From Peptococcaceae bacterium (GTDB lineage Bacteria > Bacillota > Desulfotomaculia > Desulfotomaculales > JACDOK01), in NCBI GenBank assembly GCA_017656185.1, contig JACDOK010000006.1:1-64000 (forward strand): DNA of 64,000 nucleotides. The letters run 5' to 3'. The translations under genes were made by a program, and so were the position numbers. Of the stretch, positions 56,834 through 64,000 are shown piece after piece (the stretch's first letter is position 1; each line of letters begins with the position of its first letter). The notes below the pieces were generated by a model. That model was not told the origin of the DNA and did not search any database. It saw only the letters and a program-made list of their open reading frames with translations.

Positions 56834-58094
56834 TTCCGTTACCACCCCTCACGGAACCCTGAATAGCTTTAAGCGCAGCAGCGGTAGCATCACGTACGGA
56901 GGCCGCCACATCCATGGGTTTCCGGGCACAACCGGCGCCACAAATACCGGTTTCCTTGGGCTCGGCAATCACAAACCCGTCGTCGTCGGTAGTGCCGTCT
57001 ACCGGAATGGGGTTGGCCAGGGTCGAAGGCACCATACCAGTCGCCAGCACGACGAGATCCGCTTCGTGATGCAAAACCTCACCTTTGATTTGGTCTTCAA
57101 CTTCGAGCACCAGATTCTTGGTGTCAGGGTTCTCAGTAATTTCGCCAACTTTACCCTTGATAAAGACTACGTTCTCGTCTTCCTGAACCTTGGTATAGAA
57201 ATCTTCGTATTTACCCATCGCCCGGATGTCGATGTAGAAGATGGTAATCTTGGCGTCGGGATATTGCTCTCTGATATAGGTGGCCTGTTTCAGGGTCGCC
57301 AGGCAGCAAACCTGGGAACAGTAAGGCTGGTGATTCTCGTCCCTGGAACCGGCACACTGGACAAAGGCAACGTTTGTTACGGGCTTGCCGTCGGAGGGGC
57401 GGACGATTTTCCCCTGGGTCGGTCCGTTCTTCGCAGCCAAGCGTTCCATCATCACGTTTGTAATCACGTTTTCATTCGCTTCAAAGTTGTAATAGCTGAT
57501 CTTGGAGGCATCATACGGCTCCCATCCGGTAGCCCAAACTATGGAATCGACCTTCAGGTTCATACTCTTGGCCTGCGCGTTCAAATCAATAGCTTTATAT
57601 TCACAGGCTTCCAAGCACTTACCACAGCTGCTGCCCGAACAAGCCTCCGGGTCAATGACATATTTCATAGGAAAGGCAAACTCGTGAGGCAGGTAGATGG
57701 CTTTGGTTTTGTCCAGCCCAAAATTAAAGTCATTAGGTCTTTCTGCCGGACAAGCTTCAACACACTTGCCGCAAGCCGTGCAGTCTTCGGTAACAAACCG
57801 GGGATGCAGCTTGACAGTCACGTCATAGTCCCCCTTCTGACCCGAGACAGCTTCGACTTCAGCAGAGGTAAAGATCCTAATGTTGGGATTCGTTTTAATT
57901 CTTCTGAAGTTAATTTCTAATCCGCAGTTGGGGGGGCAGAGCTTCGGGAAATACTTGTGGAGTTGAGCCACTCTACCGCCCAGGTAGGGCTTCTTTTCAA
58001 CGAGATACACCTCGTAACCCGTTTCGGCAGCCTCTACGGCGGCAGTCAGCCCGCTCATTCCACCCCCAACAACTAGGATACTTTTATTTGCCAT
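56826..58094 (-). CDS. qmoA: Quinone-interacting membrane-bound oxidoreductase, subunit QmoA
   Basis: A 422-residue HdrA-like flavoprotein: 'ILVVGGGMSGLTAAVEAAETGYEVYLVEKKPYLGGRVAQLHKYFPKLC' type N-terminus (FAD-binding GxGxxG and the conserved Cys that ligates a cluster in HdrA proteins), 'CTACGKCVEACPAERPN' and 'CSGSSCGKCLEACEYKAIDL' Cys groups, and 'IVWATGWEPYDASK'. It is soluble and binds FAD and iron-sulfur clusters; it forms the QmoAB core. It lies about 140 bp downstream of aprA, after a hairpin with a delayed T run. Confidence 0.96.
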   Translation of the reverse strand: MANKSILVVGGGMSGLTAAVEAAETGYEVYLVEKKPYLGGRVAQLHKYFPKLCPPNCGLEINFRRIKTNPNIRIFTSAEVEAVSGQKGDYDVTVKLHPRFVTEDCTACGKCVEACPAERPNDFNFGLDKTKAIYLPHEFAFPMKYVIDPEACSGSSCGKCLEACEYKAIDLNAQAKSMNLKVDSIVWATGWEPYDASKISYYNFEANENVITNVMMERLAAKNGPTQGKIVRPSDGKPVTNVAFVQCAGSRDENHQPYCSQVCCLATLKQATYIREQYPDAKITIFYIDIRAMGKYEDFYTKVQEDENVVFIKGKVGEITENPDTKNLVLEVEDQIKGEVLHHEADLVVLATGMVPSTLANPIPVDGTTDDDGFVIAEPKETGICGAGCARKPMDVAASVRDATAAALKAIQGSVRGGNGNG

Positions 58095-58160
58095 TTATCC
58101 ATCACCCAACCATGAAAATTTTTTGCAGGCGCCATGCAGCAACGGTACCTAAACAGCACA

Positions 58161-58207
58161 AAAAAAAGAGGAGAAGCGGACGGGCGAAATCATAACGATT
58201 TCGCCCG
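58161..58207 (-). terminator. Hairpin between aprA and qmoA, possible partial terminator
   Basis: CGGGCGAAATC-gttat-GATTTCGCCCG is a perfect 11-bp stem; the T run (TTTTTTT) comes only after a further 13 pyrimidine-rich nucleotides. It probably dampens transcription from aprBA into qmoAB. Confidence 0.55.
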
Positions 58208-58231
58208 CACCCGCTTGCTTTAACGCTGTTG

Positions 58232-60109
58232 TTAGTCAACCAGCGAGATGATATCCCGCTTGAACATTTCCCACTCGCCAGTAGCGGGATCCCACTTGCA
58301 GTTGACGAAGCACTTCCAGTTTTCCTCGTCCATCTTGGGAGTGTCGGTCCGGAAGTAGTAGCCCGGCCAACGGGTTTCCTCACGGAACAGGATGGTCCGG
58401 ATATGAGCTTCAGCCTGCCAGGTACGCTGGACGTTCTCCCAGCATCTCATAAGCTCGTGCAGGTCGCGAGCAGCAAGCTTCTCGGAGTCTTCTTTCAAGA
58501 GCTGCAGGAGCTCCATAGCTCTCTCGAGCATTGGCTTGCTGGTACGGAACCGAGCGGACACACCGCCAACGTACTCGTCCATCAACTTCTGCAGGCGGAA
58601 CATGTACTGCTTCGGCAGGATGTAGTTCGGGTTGACGTTCGGGTCGGTGGTGAAGCCGCTGTGCTCTTCCCACAGGGCCAGCGGGCGGAGGATTCTCTCT
58701 TTGAGTTCCTCGACCTTGGCCATGTCGACGTTCGGCTGCTCGTTATTTTCCTTCACGAACTTAACGATAGCCTTACCGGCAATTCTACCTTCGGCGTGGG
58801 AACCGGAGGAGAACTTGTGGCTGGAAGCACCGGAGGCGTCACCGGCTGCGAACAGACCCTTAATGGTGGTCATGTTGGTGTAACCCCAGAAGTATTCCGG
58901 CGGAGCGAGGTCCTCGGGACCGCTGACCCAGGCACCGGAAGCACCAGAGTGCGAACCGATGAAGTACGGCTCGGCAGCCGCGATTTCAGACGGTTTCTCT
59001 TCCGGGAAGACGTTGTTGGCGGCCCAGAGCAGAGCCTGCGAAATGGTCATGTCGAGGAAGTCTTCCCAGGCTTCGTTTTCGAGTTCTTTTCTCTTCTTCT
59101 TGTAGGCCTTGGGATCGTCCTTATAAGCTTCGGCCAACTTGGCCATAGCTTCTTCCGTTCTCATGTAGATCGGGCCGAGGCCTTCGTTTTCGTCCAGCAT
59201 ACCGAGATAGTTTCTCAGGTTGGCCGGGATCGGCTTCACAAGGCCGTAGGGAGCCCAGTTTTCGAGTTCGGCTCTACGCTCAACCATATACTCGCCGCCA
59301 AAGGCGTTGGTAGCTCTGGACTTAAAGAGCAGGAACCAAGCACCGACCGGGCCGTAGGCGTCCTTGAAGCGGACCGGGATGAAGCGGACTTCCTGGCAGG
59401 TCATTTCGGCGCCGGCCTTAATGGTGAAGTACGCGCTGGCACCGGAGTTGAAGGGAGGATACCAGGAACGGCCGAGACCTTCACCGCAGGAACGCGGCTT
59501 GAAGACGTGCACCGCGCCGCCCATTGCGGCCAGAACAGCCTTGGCCTTGAAGACGTAGAACTTGTTTTCACGGGTGCTGAAACCAACCGCGCCGGCGATT
59601 CTGTCGCCATCGAGGAGCGGCTCAACGATGAAGACACGCTCGTAAATGTTGTCGGTACCAAGGGCGTTCTTGGCAGCTTCAGCAACGATGATCTTGTAGG
59701 ACTCACCGTTGATCATAATCTGCCAGCGACCTTCGTGGACATAGTTGCCTTCTTCGTCTTTCCAGATGGGGAGACCCCATTTTTCAAACAGGTGCACGGT
59801 GCTGTCGACGTGACGCGCAATATTGGCAACAAGGTCATCACGGGCAATGCCCATGAGGTCCTGTTTCACGTAACGAATATAGTCTTCGACAGTGTTCTTG
59901 CCTTCTTTCAGGCCGATATACTCGTTAATAGCCGAAAGACCCATCGCAACGGCGCCGCTTCTGTCCATAGCCGCCTTGTCTACGAGGGTAACCTTCAAGC
60001 CTTCCTTTTTTGCCCAGTAAGCAGCTTCTACTGCTGCGCCGCAAGCCGCCATACCGCCGCCACAGATAAGAATATCAGTGGTGACTTCTACAGTTTCAAA
60101 GTTTGGCAT
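58232..60109 (-). CDS. aprA: Adenylylsulfate (APS) reductase, alpha subunit
   Basis: A 625-residue flavoprotein that reduces APS to sulfite and AMP in the cytoplasm. The FAD-binding N-terminus 'DILICGGGMAACGAAVEAAYWAKKEGLKVTLVDKAAMDRSGAVAMGLSAINEYIG' type sequence and 'FFAAGDASGASSHKFSSGSHAEGRIAGKAIVKF' (here LFAAGDASG...) are typical of dissimilatory AprA. Conserved residues around 'RSCGEGLGRSWYPPFN' and 'EVRFIPVRFKD' form the APS site. The length is normal for Gram-positive sulfate reducers. The ATG lies 19 nt after aprB. Confidence 0.98.
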   Translation of the reverse strand: MPNFETVEVTTDILICGGGMAACGAAVEAAYWAKKEGLKVTLVDKAAMDRSGAVAMGLSAINEYIGLKEGKNTVEDYIRYVKQDLMGIARDDLVANIARHVDSTVHLFEKWGLPIWKDEEGNYVHEGRWQIMINGESYKIIVAEAAKNALGTDNIYERVFIVEPLLDGDRIAGAVGFSTRENKFYVFKAKAVLAAMGGAVHVFKPRSCGEGLGRSWYPPFNSGASAYFTIKAGAEMTCQEVRFIPVRFKDAYGPVGAWFLLFKSRATNAFGGEYMVERRAELENWAPYGLVKPIPANLRNYLGMLDENEGLGPIYMRTEEAMAKLAEAYKDDPKAYKKKRKELENEAWEDFLDMTISQALLWAANNVFPEEKPSEIAAAEPYFIGSHSGASGAWVSGPEDLAPPEYFWGYTNMTTIKGLFAAGDASGASSHKFSSGSHAEGRIAGKAIVKFVKENNEQPNVDMAKVEELKERILRPLALWEEHSGFTTDPNVNPNYILPKQYMFRLQKLMDEYVGGVSARFRTSKPMLERAMELLQLLKEDSEKLAARDLHELMRCWENVQRTWQAEAHIRTILFREETRWPGYYFRTDTPKMDEENWKCFVNCKWDPATGEWEMFKRDIISLVD

Positions 60110-60128
60110 ACTCAGTTAACCTCCTTCG

Positions 60129-60566
60129 TTACTTTTTCAGGGTCCAGAGTTCGACTCCCAGCGCTTCAGGCTCGGTGGAGAGCAACTGGCTGTTTAGATC
60201 ATCATGGGTTGCGAAACCACCGTTCGGATCAGCTTCGCCTTCCGGGGTGGTACGAATGGGGAACTTGAAGCGCTTCATAGTGCCGTCTCTAAAGGTAACG
60301 GTCCACATAATGTCTTCCGAACCTCTCATCGGGACACAGCTGGCACCCATCGGAACGAAGTCTGCGTATCCACGGACGTCCATAGCCTGCTGCGGGCAAA
60401 TCTTAACACAGCAGAGGCATTCCCAGCACATCTGCGGATCCTGGTTAAAGGCTTTACCCTTTTCCTTGTCCAACTTCATCAGATCGTTGGGGCAGATGTA
60501 CATGCAAGCGGTCTTATCCTGACCCTTGCAGCCGTCACATTTTTCCGCCATTACAAATGTTGGCAT
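60129..60566 (-). CDS. aprB: Adenylylsulfate (APS) reductase, beta subunit
   Basis: A 145-residue ferredoxin-like subunit with two [4Fe-4S] clusters: 'CDGCKGQDKTACMYICPND' (with the long loop between the second and third Cys that tunes the potential) and 'CWECLCCVKICPQQA'. The C-terminal tail ('ALGVELWTLKK') wraps around AprA in known structures. It passes electrons from QmoAB to the FAD of AprA. It is the first gene of the apr-qmo-hdr block; sat, often upstream, is not in the window. Confidence 0.98.
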   Translation of the reverse strand: MPTFVMAEKCDGCKGQDKTACMYICPNDLMKLDKEKGKAFNQDPQMCWECLCCVKICPQQAMDVRGYADFVPMGASCVPMRGSEDIMWTVTFRDGTMKRFKFPIRTTPEGEADPNGGFATHDDLNSQLLSTEPEALGVELWTLKK

Positions 60567-61518
60567 CGACTCAACCTCCCAATTTTAAAGTTGCTAGACT
60601 GGACATGAGAAGTTTTCAGCATTACCTCTCCCCAATATCAACCGGCCTCTGGACACCACCCCTTTCTTCACGAGCTTGATTTCGCTGTGGCCGGTTAACC
60701 GCATGGACCTTACTATAATGAAGCCACCCGCGGTCAACCACCACTTATTCAGGGTAAGCCTTGCAGGTTATTGCACCGGCGGCGCAAACCCTGCAGGATA
60801 AACCAGTCTTAGAATCACTTAGTGAAAAGCGATACTTGCCACCATTCAAAAACTGTTTTAAGAACCGTTTCACAAGCTATCTTCTACATACCCGCCCCTT
60901 ATTCCTGCTTGGAAATCGAAAAACCATAGTTTGTTATTTTGAGTACCTGGCAAACAATACTTACTTACTTGAAGACAGAAGAACACCAATAAATAAATAA
61001 CCTGTAAACACAAGAATGCCACTTTTAGGTAGGACTTGGGAAAACTTGTTTTGTGAAATTAGGCACTTAACCGATCGCTTCTTTAAACATTCAGCCAGCC
61101 GGTTAACCAATTGGAATGTGTTTTCTAAAACTATACCATGTATGTTGTAAAATTGACAAGCCTTCGAATAAAATAATTTTTCAGACACAGAGTGATAAAA
61201 ACATTGTAATCTCTGGCTTTGTACGCCAGCATCACACATCATTGATATGTTTGCGGGAACAGAGTTATACCCAAAAATTGTTTTAAGAAATTTGTCACAT
61301 TTTCGCGTTATTTGGTAAGTGCAGCTGTCACAAATGATTGTGCGTAAATTTACATGCCTTAATTTTAAATGAGATTGCTTGACCTACCCGCGTTAGGTAT
61401 TATACACTGCAAATTAAGCGTCCGGTAACGACTATGAGAGTTGGCTTATGGTAATACCATAAATATGGTACGCGACTTTTAACAGCCTTAGGACCTTTGA
61501 AAAATGGGAGGTGAAAGA
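60567..61518. other. Long AT-rich intergenic region upstream of aprBA
   Basis: About 950 bp with no convincing gene. The minus ORF at 60961-61242 (93 aa) and plus ORF at 60761-61000 have no SD or known motif. A possible minus-strand -10 (TATAGT) lies near 60711-60716 with a poor -35. The palindrome TACCATA-AA-TATGGTA at 61455-61470 is about 50 nt upstream of the YlbF-like gene and could be an operator. The region may contain a long aprB leader. Confidence 0.5.
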
Positions 61519-61848
61519 ATGTCTCAGAAAGTGATGGAGAAGGCGCAAGACCTGGGTAAAGCCATTGCTGAAACCGAGGAGTATAAAGAGGTTAAAGAAA
61601 AACAGGCGCTGATGTTTAGGAACCGTGAATCACAGGAACTCCTCAGGAACTACCAGGCAATGAAAGAGGACATCCAGAAGAAGCAGGCTATGGGTGAACC
61701 CGTGTCTCCCGAAGAACAGAAAGCTATGGAGCAAATGGAGTTGAAAATGTCCGAAAACCCTATTATCAAAGATTTTATGGAAGCTCAGAACAGGTTTCAA
61801 CAGCTGCTCAACAAAGCCATTCAAACGGTCGTTGAGGCGTCGAAATAA
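61519..61848 (+). CDS. YlbF/YmcA-family protein
   Basis: A 109-residue, highly helical and charged protein: 'VMEKAQDLGKAIAETEEYKEVKEKQALMFRNRESQELLRNYQAMKEDIQKKQ...' type pattern with a C-terminal 'NPIIKDFMEAQNRFQQLLNKAIQTVVEA' helix, typical of the YlbF family. In B. subtilis YlbF, YmcA and YaaT form a complex that assists RNase Y and Spo0A activation. Clostridial homologues often stand alone, as here. ATG 61519 has GGGAGGTG upstream. Confidence 0.85.
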   Translation: MSQKVMEKAQDLGKAIAETEEYKEVKEKQALMFRNRESQELLRNYQAMKEDIQKKQAMGEPVSPEEQKAMEQMELKMSENPIIKDFMEAQNRFQQLLNKAIQTVVEASK

Positions 61849-61880
61849 GGAAAAACCCGCGGAAGAGCGGGTTTTTCCTT
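61847..61880. terminator. Bidirectional terminator between ylbF-like gene and lgt
   Basis: AAGGAAAAACCCGC-ggaaga-GCGGGTTTTTCCTT, a perfect 14-bp stem with A/T runs inside the stem ends, placed between convergent genes. Confidence 0.9.
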
Positions 61881-61894
61881 TGGTAATAAAAAGA

Positions 61895-62650
61895 CTACAT
61901 TCCCCTCGTCCTTTCCCGCGCTACCTTTCGCGCAGTCAGGCCCAGGACCAGGCCGGTGACAACAAATACCACCAAACTGAACGCCTGCCCCAGAGTCAAA
62001 CCTCCTACCCCGGGCGGCGACACACGCCAAAAGTCAATAATAAAACGATAGGCAGCATACAGCATAAAATACAGCCACATCAGGTAGCCGTCAAAAAGCT
62101 TGCGCCTGCGGCTGAACCACAGAACAGCAAATATTATTAAAGCAAAACCGATCGAATAAAGTTGGGTCGGATGCCGCGGAACGCCGTCAAAAGGAAACGC
62201 CACCGCCCAAGCAGCATCAGTGGGACGACCGTAACAACACCCGTTGAGAAAACACCCAATACGCCCGAAAGGATAACCGGCCGCCACACCCAGCGCCAGT
62301 AAATCGCCTAAAGCACCCAACCGGTAGCCCTTACGCTTGACAAATATTATTACAACCAAAAGGCAGGCAATCAGGGTGCCGTAAAATGACAGGCCGCCTT
62401 CCCAAATCTTAAAAATCTTAAGGGGGTTACCGGCAAAATGTTCCCATTCTATGATGACATAGGCCACACGGCTACCGATCACACCGGCTATAACAAGGTA
62501 CAAAGACAGGTCCAGGATGGTATCGGTACGCCATCCCAAACGCTTAGCTTCGTACCTGACTACGATGACACCGACAACCACCCCGATGGCCACCATAACC
62601 CCGTAGCTCATTACCGGGAAAGGTCCAATATGAAAAAGAACCGGCCACAT
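61895..62650 (-). CDS. lgt: Prolipoprotein diacylglyceryl transferase
   Basis: A 251-residue polytopic membrane enzyme that adds diacylglycerol to the lipobox Cys of prolipoproteins. The Lgt signature 'GRIGCFLNGCCYGRPTD' (containing the essential Arg and Asn) is present, as are 'HIGPFPVMSYGVMVAIG' at the N-terminus and 'RHPTQLYSI'. Its start overlaps the end of the MOSC-MogA gene by a few bases. The degenerate LspA-like protein at 3742 is not linked to it. Confidence 0.96.
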   Translation of the reverse strand: MWPVLFHIGPFPVMSYGVMVAIGVVVGVIVVRYEAKRLGWRTDTILDLSLYLVIAGVIGSRVAYVIIEWEHFAGNPLKIFKIWEGGLSFYGTLIACLLVVIIFVKRKGYRLGALGDLLALGVAAGYPFGRIGCFLNGCCYGRPTDAAWAVAFPFDGVPRHPTQLYSIGFALIIFAVLWFSRRRKLFDGYLMWLYFMLYAAYRFIIDFWRVSPPGVGGLTLGQAFSLVVFVVTGLVLGLTARKVARERTRGM

Positions 62651-63595
62651 TTATGAGTTATCCTCTTTACCGGCCCGCGCGCACTCTTTCGCACGACCGG
62701 ACAGAATCTCCAGCCCGTGAGGCAGTATGGAAGCCAAGACATCCAGGCATTCCTGCACCGCTTTGGGACTACCCGGCAGGTTGACAATTAAAGTTCGTTT
62801 CCGGATACCGGCAACACCCCGGCTCAGCCAAGCACGCGGGGTGATTTTACTCGTCTCGTAACGCATAACCTCCGCCAAGCCTGGAACAGGGCGCTCCACA
62901 ATGGCGGAAGTGGCCTCAGGTGTGTTATCACGCGGCGAAAATCCTGTCCCGCCGGTAGTAAGAATTAAGTCAACGTCCTCATCGCACAGGGCCACTAGAG
63001 TTTCGACAATGACTTCAATGTCGTCGCTGATCACCTTGGATTGAGTGACTTCCCAGCCCCAGCCGCGCACAATATCCTTGACGGCCTGGCCGGCTTCATC
63101 CACTCGTTTTCCCTGCGCACCGGTATCGCTTACGGTTACAACGGCTACTCTATAAACCTGACCAATAACCTCGATATGATCACCTTTCCTAACCGTTCCC
63201 GATTTTTTTACCTTTATAAAGATACCCTCGCGCGGCATTATACAATCCCCTACTTTTTGAAATACGGCACAACCGGTATGGCACTTTTTACCGATTTGTG
63301 ATACCTCACCGATAACTTCAGGACCGATTTGCAAAAGCGTCCCCACGGGCAAGGTATGCAGTTCCATACCCTCTACCGTCAGGTTTTCGGCAAAATCACC
63401 GGGTTTGACATTCAGACCTTTTTCCCGCATTTTATTAATGCTTTCCACTGCCAGCAGGCTTACCTGGCGGTGCCAGGGCCCGGCATGAGCATCACCGACG
63501 ATACCGTGGTTCTCCTGCAAAAAAGCCTCGCCCACATCGTTTTTCTGTTCACCCTTGTTTCTACTGGTGCAAACCGCTACAACGCGTCCTCCCAC
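62651..63595 (-). CDS. MOSC domain - MogA fusion, molybdenum cofactor biosynthesis
   Basis: A 314-residue protein. Residues about 1-145 are a MOSC domain ('[21 protein letters not shown]', '[15 protein letters not shown]', '[14 protein letters not shown]') typical of small MOSC proteins, in which a conserved Cys handles sulfur or Mo. Residues about 150-310 are MogA/MoaB-like ('[19 protein letters not shown]', '[20 protein letters not shown]', '[15 protein letters not shown]'), which adenylates molybdopterin. The fusion occurs in several anaerobic Firmicutes. It overlaps moaC by 19 bp, indicating one moa operon. Confidence 0.93.
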   Translation of the reverse strand: MGGRVVAVCTSRNKGEQKNDVGEAFLQENHGIVGDAHAGPWHRQVSLLAVESINKMREKGLNVKPGDFAENLTVEGMELHTLPVGTLLQIGPEVIGEVSQIGKKCHTGCAVFQKVGDCIMPREGIFIKVKKSGTVRKGDHIEVIGQVYRVAVVTVSDTGAQGKRVDEAGQAVKDIVRGWGWEVTQSKVISDDIEVIVETLVALCDEDVDLILTTGGTGFSPRDNTPEATSAIVERPVPGLAEVMRYETSKITPRAWLSRGVAGIRKRTLIVNLPGSPKAVQECLDVLASILPHGLEILSGRAKECARAGKEDNS

Positions 63596-64000
63596 TCAGA
63601 TTCCCCCTCCCGTACAAAGGTGCCGCTGCGGCCTCCCGATTTTTGCACCAATCTTACCTGGTCGATCACCATTTCCTTATCAACGGCCTTGCACATGTCA
63701 TATACGGTCAAAGCCGCCATACTAACCGCCGTCAACGCCTCCATTTCGACACCCGTTTGACCGGCGGTTTTTACACGGGCTTCAACTTCAAGATACCCTT
63801 TTTCCTTGTCAGCCCTGAAATCCACTTTCACATTAGTCAACATTAAAGGGTGGCAGAGCGGGATTAAGCGTGCCGTTTCCTTCGCCGCCATAATACCGGC
63901 AGTACGAGCTACCGCCAGTACTTCACCTTTCGCCACGCGGTTTTCCAAAATCATCACCAGCGTCTCGGGCGTCATCCGCACCCGGCCACGAGCCGCCGCC
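63577..64000 (-). CDS. moaC: Cyclic pyranopterin monophosphate synthase, 5' end beyond window
   Basis: At least 140 residues of MoaC, which with MoaA converts GTP to cyclic pyranopterin monophosphate in molybdenum cofactor synthesis. Characteristic blocks are '[24 protein letters not shown]' and '[28 protein letters not shown]'. The track starts at ATG 63981, but the frame stays open to the window edge ([14 protein letters not shown]) and MoaC proteins normally have about 20 further N-terminal residues, so the gene is taken as partial. It is co-transcribed with the MOSC-MogA fusion and lgt. Confidence 0.95.
   Translation of the reverse strand, partial: AAARGRVRMTPETLVMILENRVAKGEVLAVARTAGIMAAKETARLIPLCHPLMLTNVKVDFRADKEKGYLEVEARVKTAGQTGVEMEALTAVSMAALTVYDMCKAVDKEMVIDQVRLVQKSGGRSGTFVREGESEWEDAL

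Noticed and set aside
54806-56866. ORF 686 aa plus strand opposite qmoB
   Set aside because: Antisense shadow of qmoB (likewise 56736-57920 opposite qmoA and 58229-60268 opposite aprA); long only because of biased codon usage in highly expressed genes.
60961-61242. ORF 93 aa minus strand upstream of aprB
   Set aside because: No SD, composition of AT-rich intergenic DNA, no motif; kept only as part of the intergenic note.

Overview
The window looks like chromosome of a Gram-positive, endospore-forming, sulfate-reducing Firmicute of the Desulfotomaculum / Desulfofundulus / Pelotomaculum type (genus not resolvable from sequence alone). The evidence is a dissimilatory sulfate-reduction block (aprBA, qmoAB and an hdrCB-like pair in place of qmoC) beside Spo0E-, Spo0B-, DacF- and CwlC-like sporulation genes, a Gram-positive obg-proB-proA-nadD-rsfS neighbourhood, Shine-Dalgarno (SD) sites of the GGAGG type, many TTG/GTG starts, and a class V (archaeal-type) fructose-1,6-bisphosphatase.

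Layout. 0-6 kb: transposase scrap, XRE regulator, Spo0E-like phosphatase, a c-di-GMP-I riboswitch ahead of an HD-GYP protein, a Cache chemoreceptor, an LspA-like protein lacking the catalytic aspartates, and a PilZN-like/MinD-type ATPase fusion. 6-12 kb: FBPase, a palindrome-rich repeat field, an rnhA / FlhB-tail / FliK-like operon, CPBP protease, MenA, tRNA-Thr. 12-27 kb (almost all minus strand): leuS, tRNA-Ala, rsfS, an RRM protein, nadD, a CwlC-like amidase, proA, HIT protein, proB, obg, Spo0B-like, DacF, HtrA, HD-GYP. 28-53 kb: an anion-transport and signalling island with four TauE/SafE-type proteins, two TIGR02186-type membrane-anchored proteins, an SLC13-type and an ArsB/NhaD-type carrier, three related CBS-pair proteins, RpoN, an NtrC-type activator, two paralogous histidine kinases, UspA, DUF2292-type small proteins, a CoA-transferase-family enzyme and a degenerate IS1634-like transposase that is still an intact ORF. 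53-61 kb: hdrB-hdrC-qmoB-qmoA-aprA-aprB. 61-64 kb: YlbF-like, lgt, MOSC-MogA fusion and partial moaC.

How it fits together. AprBA reduces APS to sulfite; QmoAB with the HdrBC-like pair is expected to carry electrons from the menaquinone pool (MenA is also in the window) to AprBA. The island just upstream probably handles import and export of sulfate, sulfite or other sulfur oxyanions and its regulation. That is inference from families and position. sat, dsr and the canonical sulfate permease are not in the window.

The most interesting unexplained signals are: three copies of a structured element (a small hairpin fused to a covarying terminator hairpin) at 49.0-50.3 kb; a TTGTCAC(T)AC motif and GTGACA/TGTCAC inverted repeats confined to intergenic DNA around rpoN, the CoA-transferase gene and the transposase-like gene; arrays of different small hairpins separated by the octamer TGTGATAC; heptad repeats that begin at gene stop codons; and a conserved FWxG linker in three CBS proteins each placed next to a transporter. 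Start codons were re-chosen from SD spacing where the ORF track extends too far upstream. No database search or folding was run.
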